Assembly: GCF_002999335.1 (NCBI RefSeq)
Contig: NW_020312099.1
Location: 1-64,000, forward strand
DNA: 64,000 bases
Direction of reading: 5' to 3'
DNA from: Cyclospora cayetanensis
Taxonomy: Eukaryota; Apicomplexa; Conoidasida; Eucoccidiorida; Eimeriidae
In this document: positions 46,070 to 58,630 of the stretch, in pieces
How the letters are laid out: each line of letters starts with the position of its first letter
Numbering within the stretch: the stretch's first letter is position 1
The notes under the pieces: model-generated
Seen by the model: the letters and a program-made list of their open reading frames with translations, nothing else
The model's database searches: none
Told to the model about the DNA's origin: nothing
Translations under genes and position numbers: made by a program

Positions 46070-46916
46070 ATGACCCTGAAACAAGTCATGCTTTTAAAAT
46101 TGTGGATAATGCAGTTTTGTGCTTGTTGTGCCCCGAGAAGTGAGCCCCATTTCGGCTTGTCACTTTGGATGTATCTTCGTAGGATCTGCTTTAGTGTGCG
46201 ACGAACTTGCTCGGTCTATCTAACCAACTGGGGGTGCCAAAAATTTAAGAAGGCATGCGTGGCTTTCAACTGGTGGTAGAAGAGCTCTCACAGCTATCAA
46301 AGAAAGCACGCATCACGGTGTGCCACTGGCAGAGCTGGCAAACCATGGAAAAATACTAGATATTCCGCCCACAAATCCTAGGTGGCCGCGGTAATTACAT
46401 GAGTACAGACGAGAATAAAATGCGCCATCTTATCAACGACATCCACCAAGGTGAGGATTACACCAGGTGCTCTTGCGGTAAATGGGAGCACCAAGGTGAA
46501 GATCACTAGCCCTTGCGCCCGTTGTGTCTTTAGGAAACTTGCCGAGTTTCAAAGTAAGCCAACAAGTTTCATGCATACTACTCCAGCCAATCTGCGGCGT
46601 GGGTAGGATTACATGAACTCACTGGCGAACGTGCATATGTCAGCCTAGAAGAGCTGTCTGGCAAGGGTGTCATATGTTTTCTTCACACCCTTGTGCCCTG
46701 GTGTATGATTGCCATCTGCAAAGCAAATGGCATTCTGGAGACAAATCTGTCCGGTAGATATGCCAAAGCTCCTTCATATGAATCATAGGCAACCCCGCGA
46801 AGTAGCTTGAATTTGCCCTGAATTTCTTTAGTCTTCGCAATCAACGCATGCAATCCTTTGATGAGCAATTGGAGCTTGCAAAATCCGGACACCACCGCAG
46901 GTACTGATACCACCAT
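46070..46916 (-). pseudogene. Integrase fragment, copy B
   Basis: From its 5' end the fragment has L-P-D-R-F-V (start of the zinc-binding region), then near 46430 V-D-V-V-D-K-M-A-H-F-I, which corresponds to the V-V-V-D-R-x-x-K-M-A-H-F segment around the first catalytic aspartate. Next come H-G-L-P and H-R-D-A of the second aspartate region. Near 46200 is H-P-Q followed by T-E-Q-V-R-R-T-L, matching H-P-Q-T-D-G-Q-T-E-R around the catalytic glutamate. Several stops and frameshifts interrupt it. Confidence 0.75.
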
Positions 46917-47374
46917 TTACAGCCATTGCAGACTTCCCAAGAATGCTTCTTTTCTCGATGTGCAAGGGTATGAAAACCTTTTGGGGTGTGTGGTACAAGT
47001 TCCTATTCATCTGCTGCATTCACGACCCTGGACAAGCCCATGGAAGGAGCTTTTTGTGGTGTGGTGCGATCCTGCTATTCGGTTTTCTGGCAGCAAATGC
47101 TTGGAACGAGTGCATCTGTATTGACTCTCCTAGAACCAGGTTTGTCCGCGAAGCCTAGGCCATGAAAACCCATGAGGAAGTCGAGCCATTCAATGGCTCG
47201 CACCGAAGCAAGGACCTTGTGGCTTGAGATTTAACGTACTGTAATTCCTGCTGCTTCATGTAAAGGATAGCTTTCGCAACCAAGACTATGCGTCCCCACT
47301 GTGACAGAGACAGAGTATAGGCTAATTGCCCATCAATTCATGCAACACCTCGCTCCTCAGCATCAGGCATCTTT

Positions 47375-47635
47375 TTATTCATAAGTCACCGGCTCCCTGT
47401 AGCACTCCAGCACCCTGGCAGCTGCTTGCACTGATGCCTCTTTTCGCAGAGATATAAGGACTGTTGAGATCAGAAGCCCGTAAGGTAGTGACACGACAAG
47501 CCTGTACTTCAAAGCCTTCACCGCTGCTGTGCGCTTCGCTCTGCACATAGAATCGTTCCCCTTTTTTGTGAGCTGTCCAGGGGTCTCGCCACATTGGCTA
47601 GCGCTGGCTGCATACACAGACTGCAGAAACCTCAT
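47375..47635 (-). pseudogene. RT-RNase H connection fragment, copy B
   Basis: The frame matches the region after the RT palm: A-A-S-A-S-Q..., G-Q-L-T-K-K-G-N (P-L-T-x-L-x-K-K-G in active elements), then A-A-V-K-A-L-K-Y-R-L-V (A-F-x-x-L-K-x-x-L). It is open for 86 codons but lies in a different frame from the RT core upstream. Confidence 0.72.
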
Positions 47636-47638
47636 AGG

Positions 47639-47977
47639 CTAGAAAAATTGCTTGATTCGTTGCTGTTGTAAAATCTTTTCTGGCCCAGATTCGAGAGCCT
47701 TGACCTTCGACACGATGGAAATTATTGTGTCTGCGTTCACAGGCACATCGTGAGCTTGAGAATCATTTTGTAGGCCCGGAAAAATTTGCAACAGTTTATC
47801 CAGCGATGAGTTTCGCGCCGTAGAAAAAACCTCAAGGTAAGCGATTACTCCTCCACCAATTTTGGGTACAAACACATGAATCACTGTTGATTGAAGTGTG
47901 CCTGAAGCTCCCCGCAGGCTAAAAAATATGACCTTGACTAAAAGTGCTTGACATTGGTACAGAATGCCGTCCGGCAC
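47639..47977 (-). pseudogene. Reverse transcriptase core fragment, copy B, catalytic box altered
   Basis: F-F-S-L-R-G-A-S-G-T-L-Q corresponds to the M-P-F-G-L-x-N-A-P-x-T-F-Q motif. It is followed at the right spacing by V-I-A-Y-L-E-V where functional enzymes have Y-L-D-D. Both catalytic aspartates are therefore replaced. The frame remains open for 112 codons, suggesting relatively recent decay of this block. Confidence 0.75.
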
Positions 47978-48935
47978 GGATCCTCCGTTGCCGCTGGCAT
48001 TCGGTCAAATCCATGCCCCACGTCCATCGTTGCAAAACTCCTTGCATTGCGCTGGTATGACTAGCGCCACCTGGATCTTGGACGTCGGGTATTCGGGCAG
48101 TATCGCTGGCATGGTGCTCCTTTCAGTTCGTCGCCACATGCTATTGCTGCTTGCATGGTGCGTCATCTTCTAAGGTAACATCATAGATGATGAGGCAGAA
48201 GTAAAGGACCCAACGATTTTCCTGTTTTTGTGTTCAAGGTCTCGCAGGATCGTCCACTGTGCTTCAAGATCTTCAGAACTCAGCCAGTAACGAGGTCATT
48301 ATTAAGCATCTTGCCACTCTGGCCGAGTTAACACGTCCATGACCATGTGGTGGTCAAGAGCCCGCGTTGGGTTAAAGGGTTATGAACAGCGAGTTCTTAC
48401 GCACTACCCATTCTTCAAAGGGACGATAGCTCCGCCCATTAAGGGTTGTTACCACTTAAATCTCCCAAGTTATTGACTTTTCCACACACTATTCCATGCT
48501 ATGTTCTAGCGCTGGCTGACCTCCTGTAAAGGATTTTTTGCACTCGACTTCGAAGGGGCGTTTGCCACCATCACCTGCATTTGTCGTATTCTCGACGGCA
48601 CCGACGGGACACCTCTCCAACTGGAGTCGTGGCTTTGCTCGTGCCCATTTCCCTGCAACTCTTAAAATCTTCGTATTATTCAAGCAGATTTAAATGCTTT
48701 TAGATGAGCTATACTTTTTAAATGCGATGTGTGCGAGGATGGCTGCCTGTAGTACGCCCATTCGTTGAACGTTCTCCAGCGTCTGGAGGCTCGCTGCAAC
48801 TGTGGCTATGCGGTGTGCTTCTTCTATCTTTGTCAAACACCAGCTGTTGCATTGACTATTCGTTTACAATAGGAGAGGGCTCATGTGGAATATTAGGAAG
48901 CGAACACGGCACGTCAGGAGGAATGACGTAATCCA

Positions 48936-49229
48936 CTAGCAGCTCTGCGAAGACTTCGCCAATAGTAAATAATTACCGACCATAGAATGCGGTGCTTCAG
49001 TAGCCAGGAAGCTGTAAGGGCTATAGAAGTCTTCAACTGAGAATGTATCGGCCTCTGGAGCAACCACAAAGTCAGAACCAGAAGCTGCTTGAAAGTGTAT
49101 GCTGGGGTAGAGCACGGTGGTATACAAGGCAACATCCGAAACCAGACTTGGCGCGATCATCAGCCTGTTGGAGTTTGTTTCAACCAAAGTATAAGCCGCT
49201 TGACCCTTTAATGCCGGGACACAGGACAC
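48936..49229 (-). pseudogene. Possible retropepsin-like protease fragment, copy B
   Basis: The segment A-Y-T-L-V-E-T-N-S-N-R-L-M-I-A fits the L-x-D-T-G-x-x-x-x-x-I pattern of retroelement proteases with the active site changed to E-T-N. It sits upstream of the copy B RT on the same strand, as expected. The match is short, so position is half of the evidence. Confidence 0.45.
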
Positions 49230-49512
49230 AGACTAGCCCTTCGCCACTCAGAGCAGCCGATAAGCGCGAAAAAATGTGTATTCATTCACCAACGCTGCAC
49301 GCACATCACCATGGTTGAGGGTTCAAGATTTCGTTTTGTGTCTTCATTTTGGGGTCTCAGAGTAAAACCTATGGCTTTCCCGTTGTCTGTAGCTCTCTGT
49401 AAGTCGATGTTACTAGTGCCTCCTATGCGCTCATGGTTGTGAACGCTACCTGCCTCCAGTTCGATCCCTTCACATGACCTGTTGTGCTCGGATTGCTGCA
49501 AACCATTAATTC

Positions 49513-50650
49513 ATGTCTTGTGATACTCTTCCTCTCATTTACATATTCCTTATCTGCTCTTGTTCCAAGCTGCGTTTTACTTCGCGTGTTCTCGCTGCTG
49601 AGGTGTGTGCTCTAAATGACTCAATATCTCGTCTCCAAGAGAGCTTTTCCTCAAGTCCTCCTGAGACCCACTTTGTACGAGGCCCTCTGAATCAGACGTT
49701 AACTTTTAAATCCCTTTCGCACAAGTTGCTACTACTCCTTCACGGCGCGCGTCTGTGCTATACGTCCGCAGACTACTTCAACGGGTCCAGAGGCCTTGAG
49801 GCCCTGCCTTTAGCAGCATCTCCGTAGGTAGCTTACTCAAACGTCTATTGGGACCTACGCTCACTCCTACTTCGTCAAGATTGGTTTCTAGGGGGGTTCA
49901 TTTATTCTCTTCACTGATCCCTAGCACCCCCGTCCGTGATCAGTGTCAATCGACGAAGTGGCTGGTGTGTCTGCTCTACTCTGTTCCCTCGCTTCATTTA
50001 CCTGTGACGTAGTCTGTAGTCTTTTCCATTGGTGCCTTCTAGATCACTTTGACCCTGCTTCCGCTCGTGCCTTTTGGGTCGCTGATGGAACTGTGTTAGC
50101 CACGACGCCTTGTAGCCTTGGACACTGCTGTGCTTGGTGGGTGACCTGCTCGGCGCTCCAAAGGCTCCCCAGGTACCTACATCACTATGCACGTGTTCTA
50201 CGAGATTTTTGTTGGCTAGGGCTTAGTTACTCCCTGGCCACTTCGGAGTTGCCGTTTCCCTGGATCGGCCTCTGGCATCCAACATTCACTCGCTAACCCT
50301 CATTCTCCTCCTGCGATTAGTAGGCAAGACGTTGCCAATAACCCCACATTTTGTGCTTATTGCAGTGACTGATTTAAATCTCTACCAAAAAATTAGCATT
50401 TGGGCACTTCCAGGATAGGTATCAGGTGCATCTGTTGCACGTGTAGCGCCGCGTCCAGCATTTTTGGCCGGTGGCTGTTCTCACACCCTTGATCCGAGGA
50501 CCAGCAATCCCGGGAGCCTTCTGCTCAGTAGTTCGCCCTGTGGGCGACTCTCCCAGTTGCGACCAGCCTCAAGCCTTTTGCTTGTCGGCCCCCTTGTACT
50601 CTGCTCGGCCATTCGCATCCGGCAGTACCCATCGTTGCCTGGTTAGTTCT
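49513..50650 (+). other. Plus-strand degenerate frames, possibly gag-derived
   Basis: A 104-codon frame (49513-49827) contains V-L-A-A-E-V-C-A-L-N-D-S-I-S-R-L-Q-E-S-F, a helix-like segment that could come from a capsid region, followed by further short frames to 50650. There is no zinc knuckle or other diagnostic motif, and the assignment is a guess from context. Confidence 0.2.
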
Positions 50651-50719
50651 GGTTTACTCTCAACTCTGGCTTGAATCTTTTTGTGCTCTCCTACAATATA
50701 GTACACTTTTTTCGAAATA

Positions 50720-52097
50720 TCAATGCGTTGAGCTTGCAGAGTCTCCCTTCTCTGCTATCGCCAATTCTTGTGGTGCACCATTTACCACGTCAGAAAGAAG
50801 GCCCGAGCCGAATTTGGGCTTGAGCATTTCCACGGATTCTTCCTCTGCCGCTAAGATATCAAAAAACTTCTCAACCATTACTATAAAGTCTCGTGCTGAC
50901 TCCACCTCTGTAGCTGCCTGATAGTAGAAACCACTGCCATGCACCCCTAAAAAGCTGTATTATCAAGTAATAGAAGTCTTTTCATGTTTGTCATAGTAGT
51001 CTTGTGCTCATATTCTATTCATGCGGTAAAACATGCAGGCTTTGGTTCTCATGAAGGCCGAGACGATAGCGACCTTCTCTTCAGCACAATTCAAAGCGTC
51101 GTAGTAATGAGCATGAGCCACCTTCTTGGACAAAAACTGCAAAGCATACATGGAGGCTTGCGCAACACGGTTCATCGCACTACTGCTTAACTTCAAAAAA
51201 AACGGAGTCGGAGATGGGTGTCAAAGCCACTTGCATCCATTTTTGGAAGCAGTTTTGCATTTTCATCATTTGGCCCTCGACGTTTACACCTACTGGGCGT
51301 CTGAGCAAGGCTGTGGGCCTCTCTGGGTCACCAGCTGACCTTAGCTGCAAGTCCATACGCGAATAGCCCGCTTCTGGGGACAAAGGGGTTTTTAGGTCAG
51401 CCGCAGGATTTTGGGGTGTGTTCCAGGAAGTCTTTCGCGTGGTACTGGCCCTATCAAAGGTGGGTAATCGTCATTTGGTTGAATGCTGGAGTTGGTGGCT
51501 ATTCCCGTCTTATTCAAGCTTGGGCCCATTGATAGCAGAGGTGATTGTGAAGCTCAAATGTGGCCTGCGTCGGGGGTCCGGCAGCGGTCTTTGTAGTGGC
51601 CGGCTGCGCGGTCGCAGGAAGTTTGCCCAGCTGTAATACTTAGCAGTTTTCATGAATCTTGTTACGAATGTACAGATAAAGTTGAGGACTCTTCCATCCC
51701 GGGGAATCTGCGGAAGAATCTGGTCACACATCGGTTTTTTGGCTGTGGCTTGTAGTCCAGTCATACCTACAGTGGGAATGTGGTTCTTATCATCACCGTA
51801 CTTCGTAGTATATGTATCATGTCTAGCGAAATGAATAGTTTGCTAACCTATGTGTCTCCTACACGCTTGTTACCTAGTTCTCTCTGAGCACCGCGTTTCC
51901 TCTGGGCCACCCCTGCACAGGGTCGCTGCAAGGTTCGGCAAAGTCGCCATTGCCATCCGCCAAAATTGTGCTAATCTCGCCGGATAACAACTATTAGGCG
52001 AGATGGATGGCCTTATGAATGATCTAAAGGCCTTGCGAAGTCCATCTACACCTCGAGCACGCTCCGCAGCTAAGAGACGAGCGGCACCAGGCAGCAC
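50720..52097 (-). other. Minus-strand degenerate coding cluster, candidate gag of copy B
   Basis: Five short minus-strand frames follow each other: 52097-51870 (L-L-A-A-E-R-A-R-G-V-D-G-L-R-K-A-F), 51764-51510, 51383-51180, 51196-51008 and 50944-50720 (R-D-F-I-V-M-V-E-K-F-F-D-I-L-A-A-E-E-E). They have helical, charged, protein-like composition and overlap by frameshift rather than by splice sites. They lie 5' of the copy B protease on the same strand, where gag belongs. No diagnostic gag motif is visible, so an unrelated decayed gene is possible. Confidence 0.35.
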
Positions 52098-54145
52098 CTC
52101 GGCTGGACTGTTGCCTCCCTCCGAACACCCAAATTACCGGAACCAAGTCGTCTAGTGGGGCTGATTGATGAGCTACAGTGCATTCCCGATTCTTCAGAAC
52201 ATGGTTTCGGTAGAAAGGGTCTCTAATGAGGGCTCACTGCGCGATTGTCCAGTAGTCCTCAAGTCGAAGACCACTTTACTCAATCCTCCTTAGAACAGTT
52301 GCAACTGCTATCCTCAAAGTGAATTAGCAATTTGTGCTTTGGTAACAGGCGCGCCTATTGCTTCAAGAAATCCCTTGTGATATACCTCTATGCTTTCCTT
52401 CCGGTGCACGTGCGCGAGCCAGACCCCAGAAGCGAAAACAAAAGAAATCGTTACCAAAACAACCCCTAGTTTGAAAAGGGAATCGGCTAATCTTGTGCTA
52501 AAGCCAACTGGGTGGCCGGTTATCTGGGATGGTCTATGTGTGCTAGCCAGAATTAGGGCTCCAGGAAAATGGCTTCCCCATCAGCCTTGTGGGTGTCAGT
52601 GCCGCTTCAATGACGAGCAGCTGGCTGAGAAACAAGCTTTCGTTATCTACCCATCTTCCACCCCTGCTTGGAGTTCATGCAGTATGCTTAATATGCACAA
52701 TTGTGGAAGAGCAACACACAATTACAAGATTTGGTACAACATACGGACCCGCAGTTCTTGTCATGAAATATTTTTTTTGCATTATTATCCTGCTTATTAT
52801 ATTAATGGTCATGCATATGCAGTAAGCGTTCTCAAGGCCTGAGAACCCTGTAAGACTATAGGCGGTTAGGACCCATAGTGCTACAGGGGTAGGTGCTGGT
52901 AGCGAGCCTTTGCTTCGATGAAAGCAGCTGGACGCGATTATAGTGTTCCTCTGCTACAGCTACCCTCAGGTCCCATGGATGCCACTCCCGCCGCGCCACA
53001 AGCCTCCCACTCGCAAGCAAGCATTCTGCTGCCTGCTTCATCAGTCCTTACAACAGTTAGACTTCAGTATAGAGATTGTTAAATCTAACAATTCTCAAAT
53101 ATTAACCCCTCGCAGTTATATCCGTAACACCAAAATAGTTTTAAATTTCTGGTATCAATTATATTACCTTTGGACAAACCTCCGCGGAAAGCTAAGTAAC
53201 TAAAGGGCTGCAGAGCCTGAGTCCTTAAAATGGTGCTGAAGCGTTTTCACGTGCCACGCAAGCAGCGGATTATCCGCCAGCAAATTTCCTTCAGCGTTTA
53301 ATCTTTTAAAACTCGGAAAAGACCTCTTGAGTCAAAAACCTAAACAAACAATTATACGAAACAAAGTCGTCCTCGCTAGGTTTCGCTCAAGCCTTGCTTT
53401 GGGGATTTATTTACTAATGCGGCGGGGGTGAAACCACTGAGAACTTGGATGGGGTCCGGTGGCATGCACAATGCAGCTAAATTATGCGACGAAAGCCTAT
53501 GTTTCTTCTTCTTAGTGTGTATCGTATGATTGGTGACTTTATTTCTTCTTCAATTACCTAGTAAGGATATCTGCTATGCCCTGGGTAGTATCGCAGGAGT
53601 GATCACACTTGTATTTGCTATTCTACCTGTCTAGGCCTGCTGGGTACCCCTTCCCTTCCTTCCGTTTTGCACCTCGCCGATGCAAACGCGTAGGGCAAAA
53701 CTCGCAGATCTCTCACTTTCCTCTCCACATCTAAATGCCGTCTTGCCTTCCTTTCTCAGCAACAATCGTCCCACACCTGCCAATTGCCTTGAACAAGACA
53801 TCCGTCGCGACCTGCCTGCTGATAGTTCTAGAATCCTGGGCTTGTGTTTCCACAGCGCATCACAGAGCAGGAACAAAAGTAACACTATCGTACCACGCGT
53901 GTCATTGTGAAAAGATAAAACTAAGCTAAGCAAGCCGAGGGCCTGCCAAACTCGATATTGAATGAAAATACGCTATATTGTAGCCGCACTTGGCCCTTTG
54001 AAGATCCCTACACCCAGTTCCGCAATCGCAGCCCATCGCTGCGTCTTCTGAACATACGGCCGTGATATACAACGAGCAGGGCCTACAGGATGTACAAAGC
54101 GAGAGTCTGTAAGTTTTCAGTTTGATCTGAGCCCGTTCGCATTAC
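52098..54145. other. Region without recognisable content
   Basis: Only short frames, including a 150-codon + frame at 52390-52842 with no recognisable domain. Composition is AT-rich around 53.0-53.4 kb. Probably decayed repeat DNA. Confidence 0.35.
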
Positions 54146-55007
54146 CTATGATAGCATTTCCTTCATTCCTTGTATTGTTTGCATTCGCTCCAGATGCCCC
54201 TTATGAATCCCTTCCAGCACCCCAGCGACGTCTGCATCCGTCCACTTCTTAGCGACCTCACGAAGCAGAAAATCGGTTATTAGATCATTCCCGTAAGCCT
54301 CTCCCATGGAACGGATTTGACTTGTCATGATTCCTGGAGAGATTGGAGGGAGCTCACCGAGCATACCCAACGATTCCTCTTTGGTCGTTTAAAGACGGCG
54401 GATGCAAAGGCACTCAACTCCGCTGCCACTGCTTTGTTGTTCTGATCCGCAAAATGATAGACTGAGAAGAATAAGGCCAGATTTTCAGCCCGCGCCTTGG
54501 AAATAAGCCTACCACCTGTAGTGGCGCCTGCTGCCAAATTTGCAACCGGGCAGCTAAGCATTTCAGCGAAATCCTCAAAAGAAACAGCACCTGCCCCTTA
54601 AAAAGCAGACAAGCCTTGTTGACTTCCGGTTGCGAATAAAAATGGAATATTTTTAGCTCCACACTCTTTGATATGAAGGTCAGACCTTGTACACGCCGCG
54701 TGCTCCCATTAATGACCGCAGTAACTGCCTTAGCTTGCAGTTCCTGTTCAGCTTAACTGTGTGACTTAGCTTTGGATTTAACAGAATTAGTGCATCTTTC
54801 CAAGGTATCCACAAACCGTTCTTTAACATCCTCGTATACGAATAAAGCAGTAAATGCCTTACGAGCGTCCTCTGTTGCATCGCCCCACGCACGTCGCAGC
54901 ACCGCAAGAGCCTCTAGGGGCGTTGTTGGGAGTGGTACCACTTCTGGAGCACGTAGCACTTCGACAGTCTTTGGAGTTAGGACTGGAGAGGCGACTGGAG
55001 GTGGCAC
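54146..55007 (-). pseudogene. Unidentified frameshifted protein remnant
   Basis: Three minus-strand blocks read like one protein broken by frameshifts. The first is 55007-54753 (P-L-P-T-T-P-L-E-A-L-A-V-L-R-R-A-W-G-D-A-T-E-D). The second is 54561-54325 (L-A-L-F-F-S-V-Y-H-F-A-D-Q-N-N-K-A-V-A-A). The third is 54370-54146 (L-P-P-I-S-P-G-I-M-T-S-Q-I-R). Blocks two and three overlap by about 45 bases in different frames, implying an indel rather than an intron. The family is not recognised; it could be gag from another retroelement copy or a dead host gene. Confidence 0.4.
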
Positions 55008-58000
55008 TGGATAGCTGATCTCAGGTGATGGTTTGACCGCTGGAGGTGACTTTTTTTGGAAAAAGAAAGCGGTCCCTTAACGCAAAAACGCTGCATCAAA
55101 CGACCACCGCGAAAAGGAGAGCAAGCATTGCGCCGAGCCGTTGTTTAGAGCTACGCCGATCATCCGTATATCTCTCCTCTATATTTCAAAGCCTTTTTCG
55201 ATGCTGTCCATGTCCTGTTCCCATTCCTCCTGCACTGCTACAGTCTCTGCATCCAGCACATCTATGGAGCCCACACCAGCCCGGAGCGAACTAATAGGAT
55301 CTTTCAAAGGAGCCACCGTTCTCTCTTATAATATACTTCAAACAAAACAATACTAATTTGAATGGTCATGATAATCAAGTGTGCAGAAAAAGCTCGAAGA
55401 ACAGCCTGAGCAGGGGCGCAGCTTGCGCTGTTGCTGTTCGTGGGAATTCCGAAAGCAGCATACGCCAACGAAAGAAGGTAAACGTACGAAATGGCGGGCG
55501 AGTTATGCAAGGAGACGTAGGGCATACGTCACGTAGAGGCAAAGGATAGTACGTCAATACTATACAGACATGCAGCTTCAGGCTGCTGGGGCACCAACAG
55601 CCGATGCTACGCAGAACAGGTTCTGAGGGCCCTAGCTCTGCGATATGTACCTTTGGTCATAGAAGGTACACACAATACTCAAATGATTGGGCCATTAGTG
55701 TTGTTAATTGCACGTGATTGCCCGAAATTTGCCAAATTCATATGTATGTGTGCCTTGGCATTGCTCTACAGGAATGAATGCTTAGCCTTTGGGCCCAAAG
55801 CAGGACGGGAGAGATGTGTATCCAAAAGTGCTATAAAAAGGGTCCATAAACCCCAATAAATGTGGAGGGCAATATGATATCGGCAAATTTCTAAGAATTG
55901 TGGTTGTAGATTCTTTGAGGAAATATCTGGTGCTCTCGGTCAGAAGAAGTGCTGGTGTCAGATCCCAGGTGGCTAGTGTGCTACCGCACGCCACTATGGT
56001 AAAAGTTTGTTGGGGTACAAGCTCCATTAGATTTATGTCAATCAGTGTTTGCTCGAATATCTGTGTTGCTTTTTGTAACAGCGCGTAACCGATAGGCGCT
56101 AGCTACCTCGAATCTTGCTACCTTCCTTGTTAGTAGTCCCCAGAACTGTGAAAACCGTAGTCATTCACAGAATCGTCAGCTTCGACGAGTTATTGTTACT
56201 AAGTGAATAACAAATCTGGCTTCCGGTCCATAAAGTTGCTTGTGTTCACTTCGGAGTGTGCTAATTTCCTAACTCAACCCAGCGCAAGCTCAACCGTGCT
56301 TGCTGGCTGTCTCGCTCCAGATAAGGTCTCCGGAGCCACTAAGCTCTAGGCTCAATGTGAGCATTACTGGAAGCTACCGAATACAAGCCAAAACACTTCA
56401 ACCCTCCGGCCCTCTTCCCTCAGCGGGCCCAACACTCGGGGAAAGGGTCAGCTAGGTGCGCGTCCGTACACACGCTGGAATCACTCCCAGCATTCACAAG
56501 TAATTGCACACAGCAAATACCACACCAGCACGCAATATTGCATCTTGTTGTATCTAGCTAACATCACTCTGAGATACATGTAATATGAACAGATACGCCA
56601 ACCAGTCAATTCTTTGCAAAGTCTTATCATATGTAGCTACGGTAGTAGAAAGCCTCCGAATATTCTGTAGCCCGCTACTCTGACTACGAAAAAGGTGTGG
56701 AAGCGCACTCTCTAGCTGTTTTATCTTATTCATTCTATGAACCGTGAGAAGCGCTGGCAAAAGAGTGGCTGAGCTTTTAGAAGGAAGGCCGATCGTGAAA
56801 GCGGCAACCACCATGCTGTGATGACATGGAAGTGGCACAAAGCAGAGCGAGACAATGAGAAATCAAGAGCAAGCAACTGCTTCAGGGGGTTTTATATTTG
56901 CGCTGGAAAATTGCCGTATAGTTCAATCGCATTGTTTGCGCACAATGGTTTTCTATGCCCTGGTGCTCTCTTCTGTCTGGAGTGCATAACAGAGTGGCAG
57001 CACAGACGTCTGAGTGTCAATCAGTCGATCTGAGAAGACATCACTGGCGCGTAAAAGGGGAGACTGGCGAAGCCCTCAGTCGCATAAGAGAGGTAGCGTA
57101 CGTCACTCATGGCATCAGAGAGCTGAGGTGGAGGATGTGAAGTGGAAAAGGCAAAAAAAGAAACACAGGCAGGCAAGCAGGCTCCCAAAGGGCACGTGTC
57201 GTGCTGCTAACACGCTCAAGGCCAAATCTCTAGTTAGGGAAGCCACGGAAGCGGGTAAGGAAGCATTTAGGGGAAAATACTGATGGCAGGGGAGCAAGCA
57301 GGACTGTGCAATGGCGGCACAGGAAAAGCAAGAGGAAGATATTCTAGGATGCCTCGATAAATGCGAGCTCGCCAAAGAGAAGGAAAGTAAAGAGCTACGG
57401 AGCCTATGTAGCGGCAAAGCGCTCGAGCCACCGGCGTACAACACAAAGGCAAGCCTAAAACAAGGGGCGCCCGTGACGACACGCACACCAGCTGCTGAAC
57501 CCTGTGATGTGGCTACAGGCCTTTGACAGCTTGAAGGCAGAGCCACCATGAACTTGCTCACGTAGCCGCAGCAACTCAAAGCACGCAGAAACTCCAGCGA
57601 AATACACAAGAACTCTCTAGACCGTCGCGGTACTACGCCCTTTATGCCAGGCCTACAGCAGCGCCAGGAGACCACTGCAAATTGCGCTTGGACCCATAGC
57701 AGGGCCAGTTACTGTTTACTTTTGTGCCTTCTGGCGTTCTACGTCTGATGCTGCTGCTTTCATCTGCGCGCAAAGTTGTCTGCGTGCTGCATGCGTAGCA
57801 ACGCAGAGCCGATCATTGCTGCATCGTCCCTGCCTCGATTTGTTCACCCAGCGGCCTGCATGACGAGCACGGTTGACGCTGGTGATGCTGTTGGTGCTAC
57901 CGCTGTCGTTCGAGCACCAGGCGCTCGGGCTCAAGAACAGTTGGTGCTTATTTCCGCAGATGCGTGGCTTGCCTACCGAATTCCGCCACAAAAGTTGGGT

Positions 58001-58387
58001 CCTCCCTACTGCTGTTGCACAGTGAGCTCCAACATTCTCCATTAAGCTTGCACGGAGCTTGAAGTTGAGTGCCTCATCATGGAGGTCTCAGATGGGGTGT
58101 CACACTTGATGGCAATGCATGGCTCGAGGCAGCCGTTGCCTGCTCGTCCACTGGCCATGGATTCATTGGGATGGCAAGCTTCCTTACCACAGCTTTCTGT
58201 TGTCCACCATGTGTTCGGCAATAGAGTGAGACAATTTTGTCTAGCAGCAGGCTGGCGGAACGCCTCCTGTTGATGGCAGTAGGCGGTGGCATACGCTTAT
58301 TTGGCTGGCAGAGGCAGGCCTACAGGCTGATACGAACGCAGTAGCCTAACAGCTGGAACACAGGCATGACTAACAAGCCCAAAATAT
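55008..58387. other. Mostly unresolved; possible 5' part of copy C near the right end
   Basis: No supportable gene. On the + strand at 57014-57526, Lys/Glu/Arg-rich frames (K-R-Q-K-K-K-H-R-Q-A; E-E-D-I-L-G-C-L-D-K-C-E-L-A-K-E) precede the copy C capsid fragment and could be its N-terminal gag. The 186-codon minus frame across the same bases is a Ser/Leu/Cys-rich shadow. Confidence 0.3.
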
Positions 58388-58630
58388 TTGTACGGATACT
58401 TTGAAAAGGCTACATTGACCAGGAAGGAAAGGCAATGCTTCGAAGATTTCACCAGCCAGATGGAGATGTACCACACTTTGTATCTCCCTCATGAAGTGAA
58501 ACAAGTGTTCCTGGAGTTCTATTTGTTGAAGGGTTACGAATGCCAGTGCTGGCTCTATTTATGTAGTGGGTGGCTACTATCTGCAGCAAGTCTTCTTACA
58601 AGCCTTGACATAGGCCTACACCGAAATTAG
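58388..58630 (+). pseudogene. Gag capsid-like fragment, copy C
   Basis: The 80-codon frame F-T-S-Q-M-E-M-Y-H-T...L-P-H-E-V-K-Q-V-F-L-E-F-Y-L-L-K-G-Y recalls the Ty3/gypsy capsid pattern (Q-M-E-x-Y-F...L-x-G-x-A-x-x-W). It is 600 bp upstream of the protease fragment on the same strand, as expected. The motif is weak on its own. Confidence 0.5.

Larger units (their letters stand above)
46070..49229 (-). mobile_element. Decayed Ty3/gypsy (chromovirus-like) pol relic, copy B
   Basis: Read on the minus strand: a protease-like fragment (49229-48936), an N-terminal RT segment (about 48280-48180), RT core (47977-47639), RT/RNase H connection (47635-47375) and integrase (46916-46070). The order and orientation match copy A. 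Stops and frame changes separate every block. Degenerate minus-strand frames continue upstream to about 52.1 kb and could be its gag. Copies A and B are direct repeats in orientation but differ enough in sequence to be independent old insertions. Confidence 0.76.

Noticed and set aside
57115..57675. 186-codon minus ORF, Ser/Leu/Cys-rich with apparent membrane segments
   Set aside because: The opposite strand carries a Lys/Glu-rich frame of more protein-like composition; hydrophobicity here is the antisense of charged codons.
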